NCBI GenBank assembly: GCA_023055355.1
Contig: JALJCS010000001.1
Span: 55,991,381 to 56,055,380 of the forward strand
DNA from: Agelaius tricolor
Lineage: Eukaryota > Chordata > Aves > Passeriformes > Icteridae
Direction of reading: 5' to 3'
DNA length: 64,000 nt
Of the stretch, positions 25,650 through 37,720 are shown one piece after another. Positions within the stretch are counted from its first letter, which is position 1; each line of letters opens with the position of its first letter. Made by a program: the position numbers and the translations under genes. The notes beneath the pieces are model-generated. The model did no database searches and had not been told where the DNA came from. It saw nothing but the letters and a program-made list of their open reading frames with translations.

Positions 25650-26135
25650 GAGGGTGAGCAAGCGAGTCGTTGCTCTAAGATCAGGAGTTGCTTTCCCATC
25701 CCTCCCTCTGCCCCCTTTCTCGCTGCCCCCCCTGGCCGGGCCGGACCGGGGCCGGGGAACCCCCGGGGGCAGCGGCCGCGGAGCCCCGGGCGGCACCCAG
25801 CCTCCCCCGCCCGCCGTGCCCTGCGGCACCGCCATCCTCTGCCCCGGCCTCCTTCCCGCCCCTCCCCGGGAAATGTCGGCGGGAGGCGGGCGGGGGCCGC
25901 GGGAGGAGCAGGTGGCCGGGCGCGGCCGGCGGCAGGGATGCTCCCGGTGCGCCGTGCCCGGCCCCGAGCGGAGCGGGGCTTCCCCGCGCTGCCGGGAACA
26001 CCCGCCGCCGCCGCGGCGCTCGGTGCGGCGGGGATGCGGTGCCGCTGCTCGGACCCGCCGTGTGCTGTTCCTGCGGGGCTGCGCCTCTCCTCGGGATGGA
26101 ACCGCCCGCAATTAAGAATGCCGAGGTTGCCTCGC

Positions 26136-26871
26136 TGGCTCGGCTGCCAGCCTAACGTTCATCTCTATCTCTTCTTGTTGATGTAGAAGGAAACCTTACT
26201 GGTGCTGCCAGGCTTAGAAATAGCAGGGGTGAGATTTATGGTTTTCGGTATTCAGTTTCTTCGTTTCTGTATCTGGATTTTCACCAACGTGTGTCATAGG
26301 TTTGCAGCCAGGATGCTTTTGCAAAATGGATGAAATCTGAAATACCCTTCTAGGTAAATATAAGTTACATATTGGCTGGCAATACTATTATGGGTAACAG
26401 GTGAAAAATAGCTTCCTACAAATGTAATGTTCATGCATTACAAATGTTGGGAGTTCTATAAAGGAAGTTGATTCTTTTTCACATCAGTTGATGCTAGTGT
26501 CATCATCCTTACATAAATCACTGGGAAATTTACCTGTGGCACAAGCCATTTAGGCAAAAAACCTATTTAACCATTATAGAAAAACAGTGTTGCACTCTGT
26601 TACATTGTTATCAAATACATATTTTTATTCTAGCTCATACCCAGAAAAAGCAAAGTCCTATTAAAAGATGGGTGAGCCCCACCCCAGTAACTTTATGGCC
26701 TAAAACGCAAATGCTATGATACACTCAAGTACTCGCCTCCCTGAAATAACGTGAGCATTAAAGCATTTAAATGCCTTTCTCCATCAAGGCCTTAAATCCT
26801 TTTAAGTAGCCAAAATAAGAACATAATTTAATTAAAAGAATACGATCAAATAAATTGCTAAAGTGAGTTGA
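26136..26871. other. Non-coding DNA downstream of the CpG island
   Basis: Composition returns to AT-rich. An acceptor-like pyrimidine tract ends at AG 26185-26186, and a GTGAGA donor-like site follows at 26229, which would bound a 42-base exon. This is weak evidence. Nothing else was recognised. Confidence 0.45.
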
Positions 26872-27235
26872 ACATCTAGTCCAATATCCTGGCTCTGACT
26901 ACAGTCATTAGCAGATGCTGAAGGAGAAAAACGTAAGAAACAGGACTGGCATACAGGGATCTTTTCCTGGCGTATCCTTTCAAGTTTCAGCAACACACAG
27001 AACATGGATTTCTTAAACTGGAGGTTGCTCTCAGACCATCATATATAATAAAATTTGAGTTTCCCTACTCCCTTTTAAAAACTCTGTTTATGCTTTGGTC
27101 TCAACCCTGTTCTGTGGAAATGAGCACCAAAATTTAATTATGATTTGTGTGAAAAACTACTTCCTTTTGTTTGCTATGAACCTGCTGCCTGGTAATTTCA
27201 CTCAGTGCTCCCTAGCTGACAGGGAGCACATATTG
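26872..27235 (-). mobile_element. Ancient CR1/L3-like LINE relic
   Basis: Blocks recall the old CR1/L3-type elements shared widely among amniotes, read in reverse orientation. They are CATCTAGTCCAATATCCTGG with CAGATGCTGAAGGAG and GTAAGAAACAGG, and then, about 200 bases on, TTTAATTATGATTTGTGTG, ACTACTTCCTTTTGTTTGCT and AACCTGCTGCCTGGTAATTT. The order and spacing fit one diverged element. It is much older than the other CR1 copies in the window and lacks any usable coding frame. Family assignment is from memory of these conserved phrases. Confidence 0.7.
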
Positions 27236-27713
27236 TGTCTACGTAAGGTGCCAGGAAGTGTTCTCTGAAACCAGAGCAGGTACAGCACTGGCAGGTCAGG
27301 TCCCTTCATTTTACCTATCACCAAGCTGAGAGGCCTGCCCAGGACTGTAAAGCTGTACTCAGCCCTTGGTCTTTTTCTTGAAATCTACAGATAAGAATAA
27401 TTCTTCTTCTTCTTGTTATGCAACATGGACACTTATGTACAAAGAATTGCCCTGAACCCTTGAACTTGGTTTCAAGTAGGCTACTGAAAAGCTGTCTGTT
27501 GAAAAATACTCCCTGCACTATTGATTTGAATTGAAATCTGACTGACAGCTTGGTGAAAAATTCCCTATCCCAATGCAGTTTTCTACCTACCCCGAAAAGA
27601 AGATGAAATATTTTATTCTTAACTGCAATTCTTATTTTTTAACAAGTATATTAAATACAAAATGCAGGCTGTATGTCAAGGCGCATATATATATGTATAT
27701 ATGTATATATGTA

Positions 27714-27744
<31 letters not shown>

Positions 27745-30348
27745 GAACTCTGTACATTTGAAGTAGCATCATTTTATAATTGTTCTGTGTAATGTTCATT
27801 ATAAGGATGTGCATCAACATGCACAGTTTCAAAAGGAAAGTTTAAATGTGCCATGAAATGCAGCTGATTTGTAAGGAGCTATAACACAAATTCTTCTTCA
27901 GAAGAGTGCTCCTGAATTCAGTCCTGCTTGAGGAGGTATTGATCAGATTAACATTGCAGAATACTTCCCTGATCTCAGTGGTAGCTCCTCTTTGATTTTG
28001 TCATAAGAATAGTAAAGGAATAGGAGACCAGGGAACTACAAAAGCACAACCCAGACCCAAAGACACAGAAGTTCTCACAGTTTTAATTTGGCAGCAGACA
28101 CAACTTGGAGCAACACATTCACAGCAGAATGTGATACAGTAGAGAAGGGTAAAAACCCATGAGCTGTGAAATTCTTCAAAAAAATAAAATGCTGGAAACC
28201 TCAAATGTGTTAATCCCCATCTCCCAAAAGACTAAAAGGAGGAGAGGCTGAGTGGTATTGTTATGGGGACAGGATAGGAGGAATGTCAGCTTCCAGTCTC
28301 AGACATGATTTTCTACTTACAAGTGGTGTATATGTAGCAAAACACATATATACGTAGATGTATATAAATGGTATATACACTTTTGTTCACTAAAAATACA
28401 TTACCCTAAATAAATGTTACAATCCTAGTACTTTTAAATAGCACTCTCTTACTTGTATGCTTCACATGCATGCCTTTAACTATGAACGTAGGGAGATTTT
28501 TAGGAATACACGAGAAGTGTACTAAGTGAGACACTATTAGCTCTTACAGAGATGTTCATCACTGTTCCATTAGCTCCCTCCTGGTCATGGCTTCATGATG
28601 CCAGGGATTTATTTTGCACTCATACCAAGATTTCAGCTTTTACAGTGAAAAATATATCCCTACCATACTAGTAGTGCTTATTCTATGAATACAGGATGAG
28701 TTTTCTAAGAACATAAAATTCATGTGCTAATTGGCTTGAGCTAAAATTCATTAAAAATAAATCCTTCACAAAACTTAGCATTTCTGTTGACATACCCTTT
28801 TCCTCTAAGTAGTTTTTATAATGAAATAATGCAATCAAACTTTCCATACCATTAATTAATTAAAAGCTTGTGCATAGGGTATAAAAACAAGTGAATAGAT
28901 TAAGTTGTAATTAAGTTTATCTATTCGTGGTTATAGCTAATGGCTATGGCTATATAGGCTGTAAGTAGAGTTGTGTGAATAGCTTTGCTGCTGACTCTTC
29001 CAAAGAAGCCCAGCACTTCAGCTTGGCACTTCTGCAGGTCTTGGCTGCAGAGGGTCTGAGGAAGTGAGCTGCATGTGTGTCTCACTCTGATTCTCTGGAA
29101 AGTTAACCATTTCAGAGAGCTCTTTTCTACAGAGATTTTGTGTCTCCACTTGAAGTCGGGTATTTGCTCTCAAAAGGTTTTCCTTGGCATGGCTGCTGTC
29201 TCTAGCACACACAGAGGAAGCAGCCAAGTGGTGTGATGGTGGCAGGGACCTTGGGGAATGCTTGAAGCACACAAACAGATGAACTGGGGGTCTGCTCTGC
29301 TCCTCCTGCCCAGCCACCATGTAACCTGTGCCTTGACCAAACCGACGTAAGGGCTCAATTCCCTAGTGTGCTTTCTCTAATTTGCACTGCTCCAGGGATG
29401 CAAAATAGATGTAAACTCAATTTAAATGACTTGTGGGCTTTGAAAAACTTTTGTTGTTCTGGTATATTAAAGAATCTGGATTTAAATAGGAGTATTTTAA
29501 TCAATTTAAGGTTGATTCTATCATAGCATCATAAAAATTTTGAATCATAGCTTTGTCTTTAAATTCTTTGCTTCTAAAATATAAATGAAATGCATCTTAA
29601 CTTCCATACAATAGAAATATTCATACATTATTTACTTTGTAAGCCAATAGCAGCAAGTTCTTAGAAATCAGTAAATATCTAAATAGAATGTATGTGGGAA
29701 ATTACGGGTAGGGAGATAGAGCAGAAATAAAATCTTAAATCCAGCAGCCAAGCATTGAAAACATGCACACACCTTAAATACTACGTCTGTGCTGCATAAT
29801 CTTTCTCCAAACAAAACCAATATATATCTCACCTACGTTCTTCAGTGAGAAAGGGGTAAATTAGACAGTGAGGCATTAACACTTCTATGTAGCCTCTGCT
29901 ACCAGAGCAGCTTCATTTGGCTGCTCTCTCCAGTGATGCCAGCTCTGTGCTTGCTGGAATAGGAGAGATCACAAGCTGAACCACTGTATATAGCCAGCCC
30001 ATCTCTGTGCATACAGACTAGCAGAGAGACTGTCACAGTAGCACTGCCTTTAAAGGACTCAGCCACTCTGTCTCAGATCCCTGATTAATTGATTATGTCA
30101 CCTTTCTAAGCAAGACTCGAGGTCTTTTTTTTTTTTAGGGAGGCTGAATATGGTTTGGGCAGTTTTGCTGTATTATGTTTTTGCTGTATTTTGTTTTGCT
30201 GTGCTATGGTATGCTGTAACAATGTCTTCATTTATCAGCAGCTCATGTAAGTTAAAGTAAAATAATCCTGTGAGAGAAAGCAATTAAAGCCCAGGAAGCA
30301 GGGATGGAGGGTGTCATGGTATCCTTAGCATAGCACTTTTATACCTGC
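27236..30348. other. Non-coding DNA
   Basis: AT-rich, with a TA/TG microsatellite at 27685-27745. A frame at 29018-29320 on the minus strand is open for 100 codons but shows no family resemblance. No gene recognised. Confidence 0.55.
27685..27745. repeat. (AT)n / TATATG microsatellite
   Basis: Compound repeat: ATATATGT-type units repeated about four times, then a run of about 12 AT dinucleotides. It can fold back on itself and is likely to be length-variable. Confidence 0.93.
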
Positions 30349-30469
30349 TTCCAAGGCCAAGTTGGACATGGCTTTGAGCAGCCTGGTGGGGGGGGTTGGA
30401 ACTAGGTGATATTTAATGTCTGTTCCAACCCAAACTGCTCAGTGATTCTGTGGTTCTCTGATTCTGTAG
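30349..30469 (+). mobile_element. CR1 LINE 3' tail, plus strand
   Basis: Contains CCAAGGCCAAGTTGGACATG, GAGCAGCCTGGTGGG, TTGGAACTAGGTGAT and TGTTCCAACCCAAAC, then degenerate octamers (GTGATTCTGTGGTTC and so on). The octamers set the orientation. It is about 120 bases long and strongly 5'-truncated. Confidence 0.88.
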
Positions 30470-30648
30470 TTCAGACAGCTTTCAAGAGAGAGACTTCAGA
30501 ACAGTGAGCACCCTTAGAGGCATTGTGTCCTAGGCACATGGCAGCTGTGGCAAGGAGCTGCAGGAAGCCCTGACATTTCTCACAGCACCACTGCCTGATT
30601 AGTATCAGTATATATGCTGCTCTCATAAAAACTTAAATTAGAGGGAAG
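30470..30648. other. Spacer between two opposed CR1 tails
   Basis: About 180 bases separate the plus-strand CR1 tail from the minus-strand one. It has no octamer repeats and no recognised element. Confidence 0.5.
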
Positions 30649-30848
30649 TCATAGAATATCTGGTCTGCAAGGGCCCCTGCATATATTTTAGTTGCAGTTC
30701 CCCTTGCCATGGACGAGGACAATTTCCACTAGACTGAGTTGCTCAAAGACCCATCCAACCTGACTTTGAACACTTCCAAGGATGGGGCATCCCTAGCTTC
30801 TCAGGGCAACCTGTTCCAGTGCCTCACTGGCCTCATAGTGAAGTAATG
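30649..30848 (-). mobile_element. CR1 LINE 3' tail, minus strand
   Basis: Begins TCATAGAATATCTGG, then passes through CCCCTTGCCATGGACGAGGA, GTTGCTCAAAGACCCATCC, AACCTGACTTTGAACACTTC, GATGGGGCATCCCTAG and CAACCTGTTCCAGTGCCTCA. This is the usual reverse-complement text of a CR1 3' end. It faces the plus-strand tail at 30349-30469, tail to tail. Confidence 0.92.
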
Positions 30849-33800
30849 TATAGTAAATTTTTGATACCATTGTTAATGTTTATGGTTTGCTTAATGGGAA
30901 CAACCTTCTGAAGTAAGGAATTTCTTATCCATTTTGCTTTATTTTGACAGTACTGCAGGCAGCACATGCTCTCTGATATTCACATTGCACCAGACCTTTG
31001 GGTAGTGTAGATTCTGCTCTCAATGATTTGCATCATATGAAAATTGAGAACAGTGAATAATAACTTCCTGTACAAGAGCTTCACAAGTAGCCTTGATTTA
31101 ATGAATGTAGGTGGGAAGTGTCATTCTAATTAGTCAGTGTCCAAAAGGTACTTTTATTTTCAAGTCTTATTATCTTCAGAAATTACAAAGTCCTAAAATA
31201 TTAATCAGATGCTTCATAGCTTTCAAGGTGGGTTTGGGAAGAGTGAGATGTAAAAGTTTTTTTTTTTTATCATTCATGTAGAATGGTTTAAAAATATATC
31301 TACTGTGTTGTAATGCAGTTGTCTTATAATGGTCTGATCATCTAATGGATACAGTTTGATATATCTGATAACCTGGTAACTGGAATCTCGTGTGTAGAAT
31401 TTTTTCACTATTTTATATATTACATTTGTCCAAGTACTTTTATAAACACTTACTGACCCTCACAATTTAAAAAAACCCAGATGATAATAAACAGAATCTC
31501 AGCTGTATGGTAAGCATTGTGCTGACCAGAATAGACAAGGCTGCTTTCAAATTTTTGGTTATTTGATATGTAAAATTAAGTCACAGAGCAACCACAAAAG
31601 AAATAAGTACTCATGTGGTGAGAATCTTGAAAGGATAGAGGGAATACCTATAACCAATGAGTGGTACTTCATAAACTATGAAGTTATGAAGGCAGCAGCT
31701 TTGAGCTGGGACTGGGCATTGGTCAGTGATTCAGAACACAGAAATCTGACTGTTTATTGGATTTGTCCTCAGCTCTCTCTGCAGAAGGACCATCCCATAT
31801 CTAGCATCTGTCTCAAATCCTATGCCTACACTGCTGATTGCAGACTAGGATAGAGATAGCTGACAAAGTTCAGACACTTGAAAAATCTAGTAAAAGCAGA
31901 ACTAACAAGAAAGTTACCTTATTTTACCTCTATTATCTATCATCTTGCATCCTGAAGTACAAACTACTCAGAAGCTGAGAAATGCACTCCTAATTTGTTT
32001 CTATTTTTAACCTAAATAGCTCCTGAAGACATTTACCACCAAATACGTTCCATAGTCCTTCAACCATTGTCTTAGCTCTTCTTAACCTGCTTCAATTGAT
32101 CAGTAACCATCCAAGGAAATCACAGCTGTTGTTTCAATAGCAGTCAGTACTAAAATACAGCAGTAACATGGTGTTCGTGTGGCTGTCTAAGATTCTGGCT
32201 TTAGGTACCAGCCAAGGTAGCACAACTCCTGTGGGTGCAGGATTGCACTGAGCACTTCTTTTAGTTGCCAAGACTCTCAGTTTTTAATAAGAGTCCCAGA
32301 TTTTTTTCTCTGCAAACTAACAGAAGCCTGAGCTTTTGCACCAGAACTTGATTGCCTATGTACTGAGTTCTTAGGATGGTCCCAGACCTGACTGGAAAGT
32401 TACCACATTCCAGGGATCATTCCCAATAAAATGCTAATATGAGACTGTCCTGTTATGCAGAGCAGGTGACTCTAATTGTACAAATGAAACTGAATTGGCC
32501 ATTTAGCCTCAGAGCCAGAGAACAAACCCAGGAACTGTTTCTTTACAGTACAGGCCCATCACATCTCTCTGCCTCTGGCCTGAATTCTTCCTTGTCAGGA
32601 ATATGGTATTGACCAAAGGAAACAGTGTTTGCTGAGATTTTTTAGCTTGTGTTGTTCCCTTGATATTCACCTACCACAAACAAGAACACTGCAGATTTTT
32701 ATAGTTCCTTCTATTTTGTTCACAACAGAGGGGTACGTTGTCAGGTTGTACAAATGAACATATGCTTGAAGGATCCAGTTAGTAACACACCTGCTTAATA
32801 GTTATTCCCCCTGTTTAATTTCAGATTGAAATTTATCAGCTTTTAATACATTGAATGTTTATCATGTTGACTTTTACCATGTTTATTCTAGAATCATAAT
32901 GTTGTATTCCCTTACAGAAGTCAACATATTTATATTGAAAATACCATAAATTTGGAAATCTGATATATAAAATATTAATATCACCATCTCATACCCATCT
33001 CAAATATATATGGTTTTAAAAGTTGTATTTAGCATAACTCATATTGAATGGCTTTAACTATACTGAGTTCACTTAAGTCCTTCGTGTGTTTATTACTATT
33101 AATATTCTATCACACCCGTGGGACAGGAGGTCATGATTTATGTTCAATATTAATTTTTTTCATACATAACAGGAGAGAGAATTGTTTGAACATATTTTTA
33201 AAGAAAGTCTAAAGTTTAGGAAAGGTGAGTTGCTCTTATCTGTACGTGCATGAGGTAATAGGAAAGTTATATATCTTGTATGACCTTACTTCTGCTGAGC
33301 ATTTTTCTTGGTCAGGCATATGATGTCTGGTTTAAAATACAGTGTCCTGGTTTCATACAATGTGATATTTCAGGAACTTTTAAGAAAATAGAGAATCCAG
33401 AAAGATGAAAATAGTAAAAGAGGAGGTGACTACTCATCATATTATTATTATTCTGAGAATCTAGCAATTTAGCAAGCACTAAGAATAAATAAAGAATACA
33501 TTATGAAAAGACTATTTCTGTCCTTCCAGATTTTGGCAATTTAGACCTAATAAGTGCTTTTTAATCATTCCATCATGCTCCTTTCTACAAGCTCACCTTT
33601 CAAACAACCACTAAATTACCTTTTCATGCTAAGACAGCATTATTGCTTTTCACGGAACAGAAATGCAGCTACATATCAATTAAGCAATTAGAAGATCACA
33701 CAGTAAAATAGTGGCAGATGCAGAAATTAAAAATACAGGGCAAAATTCTTGTTGATTTCAAGGGGTAAAATCTAACATTAAGAATCTTGTCTCCTACTCC

Positions 33801-36800
33801 AGCTTCCTTATTACCAAAGTAATGCTCATATATAGAAATCAGAGAGAGCTTAAGATCCAGAAAATCTTCATATGCAGACAATTTCCAGGACAAAATTGGG
33901 AATTTGCAGCTGAATGAGAAGTTAGTCTTTCTGATCAAGTATTCTTACTCATTTGAAGATGACCAGGGTAAAACCTCTCCAGTTTTCTCCTTTGAATATG
34001 TAATCTGAATATCAACATGAAAAATATTAATTAGGGCCATGTTAGAAAAAAAATTGCTCAGTAAGCAAAACACTACAAAAACAGGAAGACTTTGGATGGT
34101 TGAGCAATGTAAACCTGCATTTAAAAAATGAAAAAGAGAGAATGGAAGCATATGGCAAGTAGCATGAGATACCTTCTGCATATACATATCCCATAACTTT
34201 CAGCTCATCAGTTCTTTAAAAAGATATGGGATTTTGGGGATCCACTAAACTGCTACCTCTAGATCTGTCATCCTCATAAAATGACTTAACTCCAGTATAG
34301 TCAACTCAGTTCTGTTGATAACAGAATAAAACCTGTCCTAGCTTTTCCAAATTATGCATTTAAAAAAAAAAATCTATGCACATTTCTTTTAGCTTGATTG
34401 TTTTCATGACATAAGTTCCTGTAATATCGCAGCTATAGTGCAATAAAATATTTTTACAGGTAACAAAAGGAAGTAGACTAATTAGTCAATGGATACCTAA
34501 TTCTAATAATGAAGGCAGCATAAGATTTCTAAGCCCAAATTACTCTGAAAGTTAGCAACACTTCAATCTTGGATGCAATCAGAACTAGGGGAGATGATTT
34601 ACTCAGTCCATGTCAGTCATATACTTTATATACGCTTATATATATTCATTTGTAACTTAGCCTCAGAAACTTTTAATTAATTGCCTTCTGGTTGTCACTG
34701 TGAGAGGACAAACCCATAAGCTGTGGCATGAGCTCCCACCAATTAGCTTCTCCAAGTGAAGCAGGCTGATGGCTCAAGTAAATGCAATTTAGTTTATTTT
34801 TTAAAGAAAAGAAGTAAGTTACTGTATGTCCCTTGAAAGATGGGGGAGAGGTCTCCTTGAATTCAAGAAAATATGGTCTGAAAGAGCTTTAATGTATGAA
34901 GACTAAATTTATCAGAAAGCACAATTTATTGCAGGTCTAGCTGCAGATGGGGTACAGTTCTTAGGGGTTTTAAGACTCCAAATAATTGAATTGCTATTAA
35001 TGTTCAAGACATTTTTCCATTAAATTGAGTGGACTTCTATGGCAGAAACTATTCTTACAAGTAATGCTAATCATCATTCACATTTTAAACATAGGATTGT
35101 AAGGCTCTGTGTAGGCTCTGTTAAGTAGAAATTGTTCTGGTGGGCAGTGAGATCATCCCAGAGAATGCCAGAGACACCTTGATTTTGACTGCTTAATATT
35201 TGGTGAGGTACTATGTAGAATAACCTAAAGAGAGTATTTTATGTTTTAAAACTAAGTTGGGTACTATTCATACAGCAGACTGGCTGTTTTTGTTGGTTTG
35301 TTTCTACACTAAACCTTGGGCTGTTTAGGTGAGGTACTGTTTAAAATTGTGCTACAGTCCTGTCCTCTGAGGCAGAGAGTGTGTCCAGCAGGGTGCCAAG
35401 GAAATCAGCTGCTACTGAACCAGGCAGGCAGTGTGTGCTCAGCAGAACTCTGGGTTAGGCTCTGTTCAGTAGCATGGCTGATTCCAGCAGGTGCCACAGT
35501 AGCAACTTTAGGAACACTGGAAAATAGAAAAGTATGCTGAGGGAAAAACCCTAGCTAATTTAATCCCAAACTCTGTTTCCATCAACCAGTTCTTACTTTT
35601 TCTTTCCTTCTCTTGATCAAGTTGATATTAGGAGCAGGAAATGTTTTTTGTTTTGTTTTGTTGGTTTGGGTTTGTGGCAGTTTTTGGGGGAGAGGGGAGA
35701 AGGTTGTTTGGGTTTTCTTATTTCATTTGGTTTGGTGGGTGTTTTTTTGTTTGGTTGGTTGGGTTTTTTTTTACATTTATTCTTACCCAGAGGCTGTTCC
35801 AGATCTCCCGTTGAAGACCTTTTTCTCATTTCCAGCCACATTCACTCAAAGACTGCTTATTCTTCATTTGCTCTTGTGCAATGATCCATATTAAATTTTT
35901 CTTCCTCCCTTCCATTTGTTCACCTGACACATTCATATCCCTCCCCTTTAAACATTTGTCCCAGAAACTCTCTTTAGGTCAAACAGACATGAAAAAATGA
36001 AGAGAACACTCAGAATGCAGAATCCGTATCTTGTGAAACAAGGGGGCTCAAATGTCCTGGCCACAGCTCTCCTCCCAGTCACAAAACCCCTCCTCCAGCC
36101 TTTTCCCTTCATAACTCATCTGTGGAGCTCCTTGGAACAGGAAGACAATAAAGCCTGTGTGACTGCTCCATGAGCATTCTCTCCTGATTATGTAAGGGGG
36201 ATCCCTTGATAAGGAATATTCGAGGTGCAGCTCACACCTGAAGCAATCTTAGAAGTGTGCTGCTTGAATTTGAGTGCTGTGTGACCCAGTAGGATCCTCA
36301 CTGAGAATAGTGGCAGCAAAAGACATAAGGTCATGTGTGTAAGAGAAGATTCGCCTACATACCTGAACTTTGGGGCAACCTAAAGGGTCTTTTTTTTTTT
36401 TTCCGGTCCACTGTCAAAATACATTTCCATGTTGATTTGGATACAAAATAGCTTCAATATTAGTATAATTTCTCTTCTCAGACAAAATAACTCTTTCAGG
36501 AAACTCTTCTGTATGTTACTTAAAAGTGCTTCTCAATCTTGGTATCCTGTGGAACTAGATAGAGATGTAACATTTTAGTACAGACGTGTCTAGAAGAGAA
36601 GGGTTCCAGCAATAGCAACTGTGTTGCAAATGCACTGGTTCACCTACATGAGATTGCACAGGACAAACAAAAGTGTCATCATTTTGATTTGTTGTGCATG
36701 ACTCACCTTCTAAAGAAAAGTTAGATCACAAGAGAAAATTAAACATTTGTCAAGGAAATGAAGAATCCGGGCCACTAAGATGAATTGGTGATTGTTGATG

Positions 36801-37318
36801 ATGGTTCTCAGACTTCAGTTCTCTTATGTTGACCCACTTGCAGACTTGAATGGAAACTGATCATTCTTCTTTATAAGGGTTTCAGAGTCATACCTAAAAA
36901 GTTGGTTTTTGAGCCAAGGAGAGATTTGAAATGACAATAACCACACTATGTCCTTTATTCCACTTGTTGACATCCTACCTGTTACTATGCACTGAGAAAA
37001 ATAACACTATCTCAGGACAGGCACTTAACTAGAAAAAAAAAAATAAAATTGGCTGCACCCAAGCCTTTGGTGGCTGAATAAGGATCAAACATTTAATGTG
37101 ATCAGCAGGCAGCTCTGCCTCCCACACTCTCCTGCAATTATAATGTTCAGTTTAGTTTTTCTATTTAAAAATAATTTTATTGTTAGAACAAAAATAAAAC
37201 CATTCAGAAAACGTCTAAATTTGGCTTTCAGCTCAGATTTTGAATGCCTGGTCACTGCTTCTGAGTGATGTGTAATGGAAATGGAAAGGTCAGTGCTGTT
37301 AGCACATGGAAAACATCT
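30849..37318. other. Non-coding DNA
   Basis: No gene or clear transposon recognised. A T/G-rich low-complexity tract lies at 35641-35775. An AATAAA in a moderately GC-richer block (about 36050-36300) could be part of an old LTR, but no end motifs could be fixed. A strong isolated donor-like GGAAAG|GTGAGT occurs at 33225 without a matching acceptor. Confidence 0.5.
35641..35775 (+). repeat. T/G-rich low-complexity tract
   Basis: Nearly free of C, built from TTTTG, GGTTT and GGGTTT units, including four or more G-runs of 3-5 bases separated by T-rich loops. The plus strand could form G-quadruplex or R-loop-type structures. It also creates false open frames on both strands. Confidence 0.8.
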
Positions 37319-37720
37319 TCATCCACATCTCCTTCCTAAGATGTTGCATGGATGAAATACCAGCAGGCAGTTAGTGTCACACATATTATCTATGTGTGTT
37401 CCCTGATCAGAAGGAGCAGCTACTCTGAGATTGTAGGTATGCACATACTGTTTATTAAAGGCAGTATGGAGCTCAGAGACTCCCAACAAGCATGTTGGGA
37501 CACTGAGATGGCCTGGCTGCCCAAAATTAGCCCTTTTCTTATCAGCATCCAGTGGATGGTCCTCCATCAGGCACTGCACATCCCACCCACGTGCCTGGGC
37601 CTCCCTGGTCCTGCTGCTGTTGTGATGTTCCACACAGACACAAGTAATCTTGTCATCTTCTTCCCCAGAGAGCAAAGGGTTCCTCAGCACATGCTTATTC
37701 TTGCTAGGACTCTAATCTGA
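37319..37720 (-). mobile_element. Possible old LTR-like block, minus strand
   Basis: This GC-richer block stands out from its AT-rich surroundings and is open in long overlapping frames on both strands (123 and 122 codons). On the minus strand a CTTTAATAAACAG polyadenylation-type motif (plus-strand CTGTTTATTAAAG near 37448) follows a GGGAGTCTCTGAGCTCC stretch and precedes about 100 bases that could be R/U5. That layout resembles a retroviral LTR. Ends, target-site duplication and family could not be established. Alternatives are an unrelated old repeat or a non-coding exon. Confidence 0.3.

Larger units (their letters stand above)
24365..26135. promoter_or_regulatory. CpG island, probable promoter and non-coding first exon
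   Basis: Base composition shifts abruptly from AT-rich to strongly GC-rich with dense CpG, peaking at 24365-24900, 25300-25560 and 25700-26130, then drops back just as sharply. Visible motifs include GC boxes (GGGCGG near 24496, 24813, 24893 and 25225), an NRF1-like site at 24601-24611, an ETS-like GGAAGT at 24463-24468 and a CAGCTG E-box near 24826. This architecture is typical of vertebrate housekeeping or developmental promoters. Frames of 100-220 codons run through the island on both strands, but they are Pro/Arg/Ala/Gly-rich artefacts of GC content and repeats; none looks like a protein domain. Direction is not proven, but two good plus-strand donors (24907 and 25648) and the plus-strand coding exon at 63035 favour plus-strand transcription. 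Confidence 0.8.

Noticed and set aside
25611..26186. 191-codon plus-strand frame and opposing 163-codon minus-strand frame
   Set aside because: Again open in several frames through GC-rich DNA with no recognisable domain. Treated as part of the CpG island.
33221..33230. Strong donor-like AAAG|GTGAGT
   Set aside because: No upstream acceptor with an open frame. Isolated donor matches are common by chance.
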